Part shown: positions 33,496 through 43,160 of the stretch, piece by piece | Layout of the letters: each line of letters begins with the position of its first letter | Position numbering within the stretch: the stretch's first letter is position 1 | Assembly (NCBI RefSeq): GCF_904848585.1 | Contig: NZ_CAJHCR010000009.1 | Coordinates: 218,514 to 282,513 of the forward strand | Origin: Paraburkholderia kirstenboschensis | GTDB taxonomy: Bacteria > Pseudomonadota > Gammaproteobacteria > Burkholderiales > Burkholderiaceae | Length of the DNA stretch: 64,000 nucleotides | Direction of reading: 5' to 3' | Translations under genes and position numbers: made by a program | The notes under the pieces: model-generated | Database searches by the model: none | What the model was told of the DNA's origin: nothing | The model's input: only the letters and a program-made list of their open reading frames with translations

Positions 33496-34062
33496 TCATG
33501 ATGACGCGCCCTTCATTGCACCGGCGAGCTGCTGCGCCATCTCCAGATGATGCTTGATGATCGGCAGCGCGCGCGCGGCCGCGGCCTTCAATTGCGAGTC
33601 GGTGCCGCTCTGGCTCTCCTGCTGAAACAGATCGACCGCCCGCTGATGCGCCTCGAGGCCGACCTGCTCGACATACGCCTCGTCGAACTTCTGGCCTTTG
33701 AGCGTTTGCAGCTTGCCAACGAGCGCGGAGTCGGCCGACGGCGTCGTGGCAAACCCCTTCTTCGCCGCGAGCGCCCCCATGCTGCGCGAGAGCTTCGTAT
33801 GATCGGCGATCATCTGCTGCGCAAATTTCTTCACGCGTGGATCGCTGGAATTCTTCAACGCGATCTTGCTCGCCGCGATTTCGGTAGCGTCGGATTGTGA
33901 AGCGTCCTGGATGAACTGCTGGTCCGCGGGCGAGAGCTTCGTGCCGCCGGCGGGCGCATCGCTCGCGGGAGCGTCGCTTGCCTGCGCATACACCATCCCG
34001 GCCGGCGCCGTGCCAAGAGCAAGCGCCACAGTCATCGCTTGTAGGGGATACCGTAATTTCAT
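33496..34062 (-). CDS. DUF4142 ferritin-like exported protein
   Basis: A 188-residue periplasmic protein. The signal peptide ends near VYAQ (residues 1-27). The helical DUF4142 domain follows: LSPADQQFIQDASQSDATEIAASKIAL, then VKKFAQQMIADHTKLSRSM and KFDEAYVEQVGLEAHQRAVDLFQQE, with conserved His and Glu. Members are induced by oxidative and envelope stress; biochemistry unknown. GGAGAAA precedes the start. Confidence 0.88.
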   Translation of the reverse strand: MKLRYPLQAMTVALALGTAPAGMVYAQASDAPASDAPAGGTKLSPADQQFIQDASQSDATEIAASKIALKNSSDPRVKKFAQQMIADHTKLSRSMGALAAKKGFATTPSADSALVGKLQTLKGQKFDEAYVEQVGLEAHQRAVDLFQQESQSGTDSQLKAAAARALPIIKHHLEMAQQLAGAMKGASS

Positions 34063-34119
34063 GCGTTTTCTCCCTTGTTCACGGAGTCACCGGCGCGTCT
34101 CACTGCCCGCCCGCGCCGC

Positions 34120-34671
34120 TCATGCAGCCTTGCGTTTCGACAGTTGCCCGATCAACGCCTTGTTGAATGCGGGAATGTCGTCCGGCTTGCGGCTCGAAAT
34201 CAGATTGTTGTCTTCGACCACTTCCTGATCGACCCATGTGCCGCCCGCGTTGCGGATATCGTCCTGCAGACTCGGCCAGCTCGTCACGGTGCGTCCCTTG
34301 ATGATTCCGGCCGATACGGGCAGCCATGTGCCGTGGCAAATCACCGCGATCGGCTTCTTCGCGCTGTCGGCCGCTTTGACGAATGCCTGCGCCTGCGGCA
34401 GCAGGCGAATCGCGTCGCCGTTCACCACGCCGCCCGGCAAGACGACGGCGTCATAGTCGTCGGCGATGGCCTTGTCGAAAGTCGAATCGACCTCGACCGT
34501 GTCGCCTTTATCGACGTGCTTGAAGCCCTGGATCTTGCCGGGCTTCGCTGAAATCACGTGCACGGTCGCGCCGGCCTCGGCGAGCGCGCGTTTCGGGTCC
34601 ACCAGTTCAGCCTGTTCAAAACCGTCTACCGCGAGGATCGCTACCTTCAGACCGTCGAGGCTGCTTGCCAT
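34120..34671 (-). CDS. DJ-1/PfpI family protein (general stress protein 18-like)
   Basis: A 183-residue class I glutamine-amidotransferase-like protein. The nucleophile elbow is AVICHGTWLP (Cys near 115 followed by His). Glu in DGFEQAEL and the PGGVVNGD stretch are as in PfpI/YhbO. These act as deglycases, chaperones or hydrolases against carbonyl damage; which applies here is not decidable. The ATG at 34671 follows GGAGAG. Upstream on the same strand is an acidic small protein. Confidence 0.87.
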   Translation of the reverse strand: MASSLDGLKVAILAVDGFEQAELVDPKRALAEAGATVHVISAKPGKIQGFKHVDKGDTVEVDSTFDKAIADDYDAVVLPGGVVNGDAIRLLPQAQAFVKAADSAKKPIAVICHGTWLPVSAGIIKGRTVTSWPSLQDDIRNAGGTWVDQEVVEDNNLISSRKPDDIPAFNKALIGQLSKRKAA

Positions 34672-34695
34672 AATTCTCTCCTTCGTTCTAATGCC

Positions 34696-34727
34696 GGGGG
34701 CCGCGCGGGTCATACGCGCCGGCCCCC
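34696..34727 (-). other. Hairpin upstream of the PfpI-like gene
   Basis: GGGGGCC-GCGCG paired with CGCGC-C-GGCCCCC (one bulge), 7-nt loop. It lies between the acidic-protein gene and the PfpI gene, just before the latter's ribosome site. No U-tract follows, so it may be an attenuator or an RNA stability element. Confidence 0.4.
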
Positions 34728-34856
34728 TCATCATTGATTAACGATGCGGCAGCAAGGCGTGTGCCTGGTGCTTGACTCGCTACCGCGTGATGCAGCCCGG
34801 CCCCGCGGCCCGCTGCGACGGGTTTGGAGGCTCGGGTGCGTGAAGCGCGACGCGAT

Positions 34857-35204
34857 TTAGAGGCCGGTCGGGTCCTCGTCGAGACCGTCGTCGTCGTCGC
34901 CGGCTGTCGGCGGCGTCAGAATGCGATCAGGCTCGATGTCGCTGTCCGGGTCCAGCGTCGAATCGCCGTCCGCCGCCGCGCGCTCACCGGTGCCCGCCCG
35001 GTCGGTGTCGCTAGCCATTTCCGCGTCGCCCAATTCGAGCGCGTGATTGTCGAGTTCCGTGTCGACGTCGAACTCGTGGCGCTTTGCGCCCGCGACGTCG
35101 CTGCCGCTATCGGATGAATCGCTCGGTCCCAACGCGCCCGTTGTGCCTGACGTTTGCTTGACGACCTGTTGCGGCTCTTCATCGGGGTTCAGCGTGCTGC
35201 TCAT
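34857..35204 (-). CDS. Acidic low-complexity protein, 115 aa, unknown function
   Basis: Highly acidic, probably disordered protein rich in Asp, Ser and Thr (VDTELDNHALELGDAEMA, GDDDDGLDEDPTGL) with no Cys or membrane segment. The ATG at 35204 follows AGGAGAG. It is divergent from the topoisomerase IB gene. Similar short acidic proteins occur in Burkholderia stress clusters, but I cannot name a family. Confidence 0.65.
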   Translation of the reverse strand: MSSTLNPDEEPQQVVKQTSGTTGALGPSDSSDSGSDVAGAKRHEFDVDTELDNHALELGDAEMASDTDRAGTGERAAADGDSTLDPDSDIEPDRILTPPTAGDDDDGLDEDPTGL

Positions 35205-35359
35205 GGCGCTCTCCTTTATCGGGTTGATACGTATGACGTTCTTCGCAAGGACTGTTCCGCCCGCTGGATCAAGCGGACAGTACCGGGCACCGGCTTTGCT
35301 CTGGGCCATCACTGGCGCAACGCGCTTCACGCTTGAAAGTTCTACCTGCAAAGATAGCC

Positions 35360-36697
35360 ATGGCAAACAGCACAACGACAAGCACAACGAGCACGACGCA
35401 AAACGGTCATGCATCGACCGGCGACAGCGAGAATCAGCCCGCGACAGCCGCGATGCCGCCCGGCTTGCGCCATGCCGACGACAGCAAGCCAGGCTACACG
35501 CGCAAGCGCGAGAAAGACGGCTTCGCGTATTTCGACGTGCAAGGAAAGCGCATTGAAGACGAAGCGGAGATTCAACGCATCAACTCGCTCGCGATTCCGC
35601 CCGCGTATGAAGACGTATGGATCTGCCCAGACCCGCGCGGACATATTCAGGCGACCGGCCGCGACGTGCGCGGGCGCAAGCAATACCGTTATCACCCGCG
35701 TTGGCGCGAGACGCGCGACGCCGACAAATACGAACGCATGGCCGAGTTCGGGCGGGCACTGCCACGAATCCGCGCGCGCGTCGCCCGCGATCTCGAACTG
35801 CCCGGCATGCCATGCGACAAAGTGATCGCGGCAGTCGTGCGGCTCCTCGATACCACGCTCGTTCGCATCGGCAGCGTCGAATACGCGCGCGAAAACCAGT
35901 CATACGGCTTGACGACGCTGCGTAAGAAACACGTGAAGGTGGAAGCGGGACAGTTGCGCTTCAAGTTTCGCGGCAAGAGCGGCATAGAACATGACGTGAC
36001 GGTGGACGACCAGCGCGTGAAGCGCATCGTGCGGCGCTGCGCTGATCTGCCAGGTCACGACCTGTTCCAGTATCTCGACGACGACGGCGCGCGCCGTACC
36101 GTCGGTTCAGCCGACATCAACGATTATCTGCGCCGCGCAAGCGGCGCGGACTTCACCGCGAAGGACTATCGGACATGGGCGGGCAGCGTCTACGCGCTCG
36201 CGGCGCTGCGGCGCCTCGTGTGCGGCAACGCTGCCGAAGCGCGGCGTCATATCGTGGCGACCGTCAAGGAAGTCGCCGGCTTGCTGCGCAACACGCCGGC
36301 GGTGTGCCGGCGTTGCTACATCCATCCTGCGGTGATTAGCGCATTCGAAACCGACCAGTTGCAAACCTTGCCGCCGGGTCAGTCGCGCCGCGGCCTGAAA
36401 GTAGACGAGGTAGCGTTCGCCGCATTGCTCGCGCATGCCGAAAAGCGCGCCGCCAGGCTCGCGCGTCAGGCGGGAGCAAAAGGTCGCAAGCTGCGCGAAG
36501 CGGACAACACCGAGAGCATCAACGGCTCCATTACGACCTTGCTGAAGAAGTCGCGCACCATCCGCAACGAAGCGAACAGGGCGGCAGCGAAAGCCGGCGC
36601 CAAAGCCAGCGCAAAAGCGGGCGCGCGAGCCGCCCGGCGAACCGCGAGCACGGCCGTCAGATCCGCGCAGCGCGCGGAGAAGACGGCCGCAAGCTAA
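35360..36697 (+). CDS. Type IB DNA topoisomerase
   Basis: A 445-residue poxvirus-type topoisomerase IB, which relaxes supercoils through a 3'-phosphotyrosine. The N-terminal beta domain contains IPPAYEDVWICPDPRGHIQATGRD. The catalytic domain has GSVEYARENQSYGLTTL, KFRGKSG and the nucleophile Tyr320 in RRCYIHPAVI. The last 60 residues are Lys/Ala/Arg-rich (KAGAKASAKAGARAARR), a DNA-binding tail. The frame extends to a TTG at 35333, but the ATG at 35360 is preferred. Stress-island context suggests a role under DNA-damaging conditions. Confidence 0.92.
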   Translation: MANSTTTSTTSTTQNGHASTGDSENQPATAAMPPGLRHADDSKPGYTRKREKDGFAYFDVQGKRIEDEAEIQRINSLAIPPAYEDVWICPDPRGHIQATGRDVRGRKQYRYHPRWRETRDADKYERMAEFGRALPRIRARVARDLELPGMPCDKVIAAVVRLLDTTLVRIGSVEYARENQSYGLTTLRKKHVKVEAGQLRFKFRGKSGIEHDVTVDDQRVKRIVRRCADLPGHDLFQYLDDDGARRTVGSADINDYLRRASGADFTAKDYRTWAGSVYALAALRRLVCGNAAEARRHIVATVKEVAGLLRNTPAVCRRCYIHPAVISAFETDQLQTLPPGQSRRGLKVDEVAFAALLAHAEKRAARLARQAGAKGRKLREADNTESINGSITTLLKKSRTIRNEANRAAAKAGAKASAKAGARAARRTASTAVRSAQRAEKTAAS

Positions 36698-36941
36698 CGC
36701 CGCTCACAGGACGCAGGAATTTCAACGGCGCGCGCATCATTTACGCGGGCAGAGACCGTATGCCCGCAGACGCCGGGCGGCATAACGCGAGCTTGTCGGG
36801 GCGTCGTCGAAGCGGCTTGTCCAAGCACTAGCCAGGCTCCCGATTACGCCTTCCGCGACGCGTCTATGGCAACCGTCACAACGGGCGAGGAACGCGCGTT
36901 GCTGCACTGATCGTCACCCTAACCTGCAAAGGAGGCACATC

Positions 36942-37457
36942 ATGGTCATGCAAAGTCAGACGCAAAGCATGCAAGGCGCACGTATCGTCGGCAAAGGCAG
37001 CGCGACCGCGGAAGGCCCGGGCCCGGACGTGATGGCGGCAGACACGCTCGACGGCAACAGAGTGCTCAGCAGCGACGGCGAGGATATCGGCAAGATCAAG
37101 GACATCATGCTCGACGTGCGCTCGGGCCGCGTTGCGTACGCGGTGCTTTCGAGCGGCGGCTTCCTCGGCATCGGCGACAAGCTGCTCGCGATTCCATGGC
37201 GCGCGCTCACGCTCGACACCGAGCAGAAGTGCTTCATGCTGGACATGACGGCGGAACGCGTGAAAAGCGCCCCGGGTTTCGACAAGGATCACTGGCCGTC
37301 GATGGCGGACGAGACGTGGGCCACCTCCGTTCACCAGTACTACGGCAAGGAGCCGTACTGGGGCCGCGACCGGTTCGATTTGCGCGATGACGCGGACATA
37401 GGCGATATTCCGGCCGGTTCGTCGGATGCGCCCGAGGCCGGTGGAGTCAAACTGTAA
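36942..37457 (+). CDS. PRC-barrel domain protein
   Basis: A 171-residue soluble protein. The PRC barrel spans about residues 32-110 (ADTLDGNRVLSSDGEDIGKIKDIMLDVRSGRVAYAVLSSGGFLGIGDKLLAIPW), followed by a YYGKEPYWGRDRFDLRDD segment seen in related proteobacterial stress proteins. Function unknown; PRC barrels bind RNA or proteins, or sit in photosynthetic reaction centres. AAAGGAGG is an excellent ribosome site. Confidence 0.88.
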   Translation: MVMQSQTQSMQGARIVGKGSATAEGPGPDVMAADTLDGNRVLSSDGEDIGKIKDIMLDVRSGRVAYAVLSSGGFLGIGDKLLAIPWRALTLDTEQKCFMLDMTAERVKSAPGFDKDHWPSMADETWATSVHQYYGKEPYWGRDRFDLRDDADIGDIPAGSSDAPEAGGVKL

Positions 37458-37653
37458 TTGGCGAGCCGCGGCGAGTGCGTGAAGCGGTTCACGCTTCGCG
37501 CACCGTCCTGACCTGCGCCGGCACGCCGCCATCGCGGCGGCCGGCGCGTTTGACTTTCAGCGCGTTGGATTCGATGACGCGAACGGCCCGGCGATCGCGC
37601 GCAATCCTGCGAGCAGGGCCGCGCCACAAAGACTAAAAGAGGAGGCGGCTCGA

Positions 37654-38073
37654 ATGGCAGCAAGAAAAGCGACCAGCAAATCGACCAGTAAATCGCGGCG
37701 CTCGCCGGCACGCGGCAAGTCGGGACGGCCGCCGCGTCAGCGCCATGCGCAAGCGCATGCCGCTGAGCAGAAGAAAGCATCGCAGGCAGGCGGCAAGAGT
37801 TCGCACAGGTGGTCGCATCATGTGATGGAAACGAGCGACGCGATGGACCTCCAGCGCGACATCTTCAAGACCGGCAACGCCGAAGAGATTGCGCAATCGC
37901 TGAAACAGTCGTCGACGAAAAGCAGCCGCCGTAAAGGTACACCGTTTCAATCGGCGATGTCGATGCTCAATTTCTATATCAACCGCGCGGGCAGGAACCT
38001 GCCGAAAACCCGCCGCGCAACGCTGGAGCAAGCCAAGCGCAAGCTGCGCGAAGCATTTGGACGCGCGCCCTGA
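37654..38073 (+). CDS. DUF3175 domain protein with basic N-terminus
   Basis: A 139-residue protein. The first 50 residues are Lys/Arg/Ser/Ala-rich and probably bind nucleic acid. Residues 51-137 are the DUF3175 domain (HRWSHHVMETSDAMDLQRDIFKTGN, TPFQSAMSMLNFYINRAGRNLP, RRATLEQAKRKLREAF). Function unknown. AGAGGAGG precedes the start. It ends the run of stress-type small genes on this strand. Confidence 0.87.
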   Translation: MAARKATSKSTSKSRRSPARGKSGRPPRQRHAQAHAAEQKKASQAGGKSSHRWSHHVMETSDAMDLQRDIFKTGNAEEIAQSLKQSSTKSSRRKGTPFQSAMSMLNFYINRAGRNLPKTRRATLEQAKRKLREAFGRAP

Positions 38074-38147
38074 AATTCATCCGCTGTCACGCGTCGACTG
38101 TCGCGACGTGACCCACCCGGGCGCTCGTCCATCCACCCCGGCCTGTC

Positions 38148-39503
<1,356 letters not shown>

Positions 39504-39578
39504 AATACGGGCCGTCCGCTGCGTTTGCAGCGTCTGACGCCCTTGCAGCTTTCGCAGATTCTGGAACCCCGCGATTCA

Positions 39579-40151
39579 ATGACTCCTCCCGACGATCCAG
39601 CACAAACGACGCGCGCGAGCGCCGCCGAATCGCTTTTCGCGTTCCTCAAATCGCTGCCGTTCGCCGAGCGGCTAACCGAAGGCAGCCTGATGGCGTTCCA
39701 GGCCGTGGCGGGCGCGAGCCTCGCGTTCGGAATCGGCCAGGCGCTGCATACCGAGCAGGCGTTCTGGGCGGCGATCACCGCCATTGCAGTGAGCCAGCAC
39801 AGCTATGTCGACACACGCAAGCTGTCGCGCGACCAGTTCATCGGCGCGATGGTCGGCGGCTTGTGCGGCCTTGCCGGCGCGACGCTTGGCCACGACTATT
39901 TTGCGGCCTACGCGGCGACGGTGGCGGTGGCCATCGTGCTGTGCTGGATCGTGAACGTCGGCAGCGCGGCTCGGCTCGGCGGGATCACGGCCACCATCAT
40001 GCTGCTGGTACCGGGCCTCGGCCCGGCGTGGGACAAAGCCTTGTTGCGCCTCGGCGAAGTCACGCTCGGCACGGTGTGCGCGCTGCTGGTCGCGTGGCTG
40101 ATGTCGCGTGCGGAACAGCGTTGGTTCAGCACGAGCGGCAAGGCGCGCTGA
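39579..40151 (+). CDS. FUSC-family small membrane protein
   Basis: A 190-residue inner-membrane protein with about five hydrophobic segments, corresponding to the membrane half of fusaric-acid-resistance (FUSC/YccS) proteins: AFWAAITAIAVSQHSYVDTRKLSRDQFIGAMVGG and RLGEVTLGTVCALLVAWLM. It lacks the soluble domain of full-length efflux pumps, so it may be a stand-alone pore or need a partner. The ATG at 39579 is preferred over 39525. It lies 75 bp after the antiporter. Confidence 0.8.
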   Translation: MTPPDDPAQTTRASAAESLFAFLKSLPFAERLTEGSLMAFQAVAGASLAFGIGQALHTEQAFWAAITAIAVSQHSYVDTRKLSRDQFIGAMVGGLCGLAGATLGHDYFAAYAATVAVAIVLCWIVNVGSAARLGGITATIMLLVPGLGPAWDKALLRLGEVTLGTVCALLVAWLMSRAEQRWFSTSGKAR

Positions 40152-40166
40152 GCGGCATCGCCCGGT

Positions 40167-41237
40167 TCATGAAGAGGCGGCCGACGCGCTTTGCTGTGGA
40201 TGGCGCCGGTAGCGTCCCGGCGTGACACCGACGCTTTGCTGAAACGCCTTGCCGAACGCGGCTTCAGACTGATAGCCCACCGCTTCGCCAATTTCCGCCG
40301 CGCTGCGCTGCGTGCGGCGCAGCAGGTCGCAAGCGATCGTCATGCGAATCTGCGTGAGGAAATCCATGACGGTCATGCCGGCGCGTTCGTTGAAGCGCCG
40401 CGCGTAAGTCGCGCGCGACATCGCGGCAAGCTCGCCCAGATCAGCGATGGTCCACGCGCGCTGCGGCGCGCTCAGCATGCCTTGCACCGACGCCGCCAGA
40501 CGCGCGTCGGCCAGCAGCGCCAGCATGCCGGGAGTCGAATCGGCCTGCTCGCCGTGTACGCGTAACGCCATACCAAAGAGCGCCTGACTCAGCGCGGTGA
40601 CGATGGCAAGCGCGCCGGGCCGCCGTTGGCCCGCCTCGTCGCGCATCAGCCCGATGAGCGTCTGCAGTGGGGCGAGCGTTCGGACGCCGCCGAGCGACAC
40701 ATGGAACGGATCGGGCAGCGCATTTAGCAGCAATGCGGACGAACCCGGCGTGTAGGCGAAGCGGCCGCAGAGCAGGTCGAGATCGGCGGTGTTTGCGGTG
40801 GTGTGCTCTGAGACGCCGTGAGTACCGTCGGTGGGGGCGTCGGTAATGACGTCAGCGTTGACTCCCTCGCCGCTAACGGACTTGCCGTCCATACCTTCGC
40901 CCCCCGCGGCTTTGCCAATGCCGCGACCGTCGTTTCGCTTGACCGGCAGCAGGCCGTCGTGACTCATCGCTAGCGGCGCGCTCACGGCGCTCAGCTCGAC
41001 ATCCCTCACGCGATGTGCGGCGCCGCGTGGAAACAGCATGAAATCGCCGGTCTGCAGGCGCACTTGTGCGCCGTCCGCCATCTCGATCACGCACGCCCCT
41101 GCCAGCACCAGATGGAACGGCGCAATGCCCGGCTCCATCGGCGCATGGTCGACATCGAACGCGCCGGTGAGCAGGCATCGCAGATCGAGGCTGGCCTGCG
41201 GCCGGGCAAGGTCGAGCAATCGGCTGAGCGTATCCAT
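40167..41237 (-). CDS. AraC-family regulator with cupin sensor domain
   Basis: A 356-residue transcription factor. A cupin_6-type N-terminal domain (about 12-90, AGACVIEMADGAQVRLQTGDFMLFPRGAAHRV) leads to a Gly/Thr-rich linker of about 50 residues (near 100-150) that looks like an insertion. The C-terminal double helix-turn-helix AraC domain is at about 255-345 (LAAMSRATYARRFNERAGMTVMDFLTQIRM, EIGEAVGYQSEAAFGKAFQQSVGVTPGRYRR). It is divergent from an AhpD-like gene, as is common for this subfamily, which makes that gene its likely target. Confidence 0.88.
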   Translation of the reverse strand: MDTLSRLLDLARPQASLDLRCLLTGAFDVDHAPMEPGIAPFHLVLAGACVIEMADGAQVRLQTGDFMLFPRGAAHRVRDVELSAVSAPLAMSHDGLLPVKRNDGRGIGKAAGGEGMDGKSVSGEGVNADVITDAPTDGTHGVSEHTTANTADLDLLCGRFAYTPGSSALLLNALPDPFHVSLGGVRTLAPLQTLIGLMRDEAGQRRPGALAIVTALSQALFGMALRVHGEQADSTPGMLALLADARLAASVQGMLSAPQRAWTIADLGELAAMSRATYARRFNERAGMTVMDFLTQIRMTIACDLLRRTQRSAAEIGEAVGYQSEAAFGKAFQQSVGVTPGRYRRHPQQSASAASS

Positions 41238-41353
41238 GAGACGTGCGCGCTAAATGTTGAGCCAGTCGAGTATTCAGGATATCGCCGCCCCGCGCAATAC
41301 TTTGTCCACGACGCCGGCAACCGCCGACGCGCCTCAGACGAAGGAGCATTGCC

Positions 41354-41704
41354 ATGTTGAACTGGACCGAATACCGCAAGAAGCTGTTTGGCCGCATCGG
41401 CGAAATCGGCAAGCTGTCGCCGGACACGCTCAAGGGCTATCAGACGTTGTCCAGCGCCGCTCAGAAGAACGACCTGCTGGGCGCGAAGACGCGCGAACTC
41501 ATCTCGCTCGCGGTGGCCGTGAGTTTGCGCTGTGACGGCTGTATCACCGTGCATACAGCCGAAGCGCTGAAGCAAGGCGCCACCCGCGAGGAAATCGCGG
41601 AAGCGCTCGGCGTAGCGGTCGCGATGAACGCCGGCGCGACCATGGTGTACTCGGCTCGCACGATGGACGCCGTCGCGGCCTATTCCGCCGAAGCATCGGC
41701 TTAA
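41354..41704 (+). CDS. Carboxymuconolactone decarboxylase/AhpD-like protein
   Basis: A 116-residue all-helical protein with the AhpD-type active-site motif CDGCITVHT (Cys near 57 and 60, His nearby) and the ALGVAVAMNAGATMVYS helix. Such proteins act as disulfide-linked peroxidase adaptors or decarboxylases. The CxxC plus His favours redox activity. AAGGAG precedes the ATG. It is divergent from the AraC regulator. Confidence 0.88.
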   Translation: MLNWTEYRKKLFGRIGEIGKLSPDTLKGYQTLSSAAQKNDLLGAKTRELISLAVAVSLRCDGCITVHTAEALKQGATREEIAEALGVAVAMNAGATMVYSARTMDAVAAYSAEASA

Positions 41705-41746
41705 CGCGCCGGGCGTGTTTTCAGCGCTAGGCGTCCGTTGGTGGGT

Positions 41747-41795
41747 CGGACGTCCGGCGCTGGCGACGAGGAAGTCTGCCCAGACCGGACGTCCG
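41747..41795. repeat. Two copies of the palindrome CGGACGTCCG, 39 bp apart
   Basis: The 10-bp palindrome occurs at 41747-41756 and 41786-41795 in the convergent space between the AhpD-like and aldo/keto reductase genes. Both have extra flanking similarity (GGTCGGACGTCCGG and GACCGGACGTCCGT). They could pair with each other to form a terminator-like stem or be protein sites. Confidence 0.45.
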
Positions 41796-41838
41796 TTGAA
41801 ACCGGCCGACGACCGCCTGACACGCGCGGCCGGTCGCA

Positions 41839-42891
41839 TCAAACCACCAGACGGCGCGCCTCCTCGAGCTGCTTGCGGCGCGCCTCGCCCTGGCGCGCCA
41901 GCATCCAGCCGGGATACTCGGCGGGCAGCGCACTCACCTGATCGAGCCTTGCCAGCTCGTCCGCGGTGAGCGCGACGCCGGTCGCCGCGATGTTGTCGTC
42001 CAGTTGCTCGACCTTCTTCGCGCCGACGATCACCGAGCTCACCACCCGTTGATGCAGCAGCCACGCAAGAGCAATCTGCGCGACCGACACGCGCTTTGAC
42101 TCGGCAATCTCGCGCATCGCGTCGATGCAGTCGTACGCACGGTCACGGTTGACCGGCGGAAAGTCGAATGTCGTGCGGCGGCTGCCCGCTTCGCCCTGCT
42201 GCTCACGCCCGTATTTGCCGCTCAGCAGTCCACCCGCGAGCGGACTCCACACCATCAGCCCGAGCCCTTCGCTTTGCAGCATCGGCACGAGTTCGCGTTC
42301 GAGGTCGCGGCCCGCAACCGTGTAGTACGCCTGCAGCGTTTCGAAGCGCGCGAGCCCCAGCCGCTCCGCTATGCCGAGCGCCTTCACGATCTGCCACGCC
42401 GCCCAGTTCGACACGCCGACATAGCGCACGTGACCGTGCTGCACGAGCGTATCGAGCGCGCGCACGGTTTCTTCGATCGGCGTGGCCGGGTCAAAACCGT
42501 GGATCTGATACAAATCGACGTGATCGAGCTGCAGGCGCTTCAAACTGGCCTTCATCCCGTCGATGATGTGATAGCGCGACGCGCCGCGCGCGTTCGGAAA
42601 CTCGCCGGTCGGGCCGAAAACCTTGGTCGCAACCACGACCTTGTCGCGCGGCACCTTGAGGTTTTTCAGCGCCTGACCGGTGATCTGCTCGGACAGGCCT
42701 TCGGCGTAGACGTCGGCCGTGTCGATGAAATTGATGCCCGCGTCGAGCGCCCGGCCGACGAGCCGCTCCGCATCGGCCTGCTGCAAATCGCCGATCTGCT
42801 TCCACATGCCTTCGCCGCCGCCGAAGGTCATCGTGCCCAGACAAAGTTCTGAAACAAATACCCCGGTACGGCCAAGCTGGTTATATCGCAT
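41839..42891 (-). CDS. Aldo/keto reductase
   Basis: A 350-residue NADPH-dependent (beta/alpha)8 oxidoreductase. The catalytic tetrad is visible as Asp and Tyr in NFIDTADVYAEG, Lys in VVVATKVFG and His in LYQIHGFDP. The cofactor region VVSSVIVGAKKVEQLDDN is near 290. The ATG at 42891 with GGAG upstream gives MRYNQLGRTG, the standard start; the long frame upstream is not coding. Substrate unknown. Confidence 0.9.
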   Translation of the reverse strand: MRYNQLGRTGVFVSELCLGTMTFGGGEGMWKQIGDLQQADAERLVGRALDAGINFIDTADVYAEGLSEQITGQALKNLKVPRDKVVVATKVFGPTGEFPNARGASRYHIIDGMKASLKRLQLDHVDLYQIHGFDPATPIEETVRALDTLVQHGHVRYVGVSNWAAWQIVKALGIAERLGLARFETLQAYYTVAGRDLERELVPMLQSEGLGLMVWSPLAGGLLSGKYGREQQGEAGSRRTTFDFPPVNRDRAYDCIDAMREIAESKRVSVAQIALAWLLHQRVVSSVIVGAKKVEQLDDNIAATGVALTADELARLDQVSALPAEYPGWMLARQGEARRKQLEEARRLVV

Positions 42892-43160
42892 TGTCGAAAC
42901 TCCATCGTGGATGAGTGGACAGGTGAGCCGTAAAGGGTACTGCAATTGGCGCCGCTGAGCAGGCGGGGGCCGCCGTCGCTTTCGGAACGCCGACGCCCAC
43001 CGGCAACCGCTGCCCAACCATTGCGCAAACGCCGCAGAAACCTGCCAGACTGGCCCTCTGATTCCGCGACCTCGGCTTGCGCCGCCAACGGGCACGAGGA
43101 ATGCCGTAGTCTGGATGCCGTCGTCTGGATATCGGGCGTCGCGTCCCCATCTAAGCGGGC

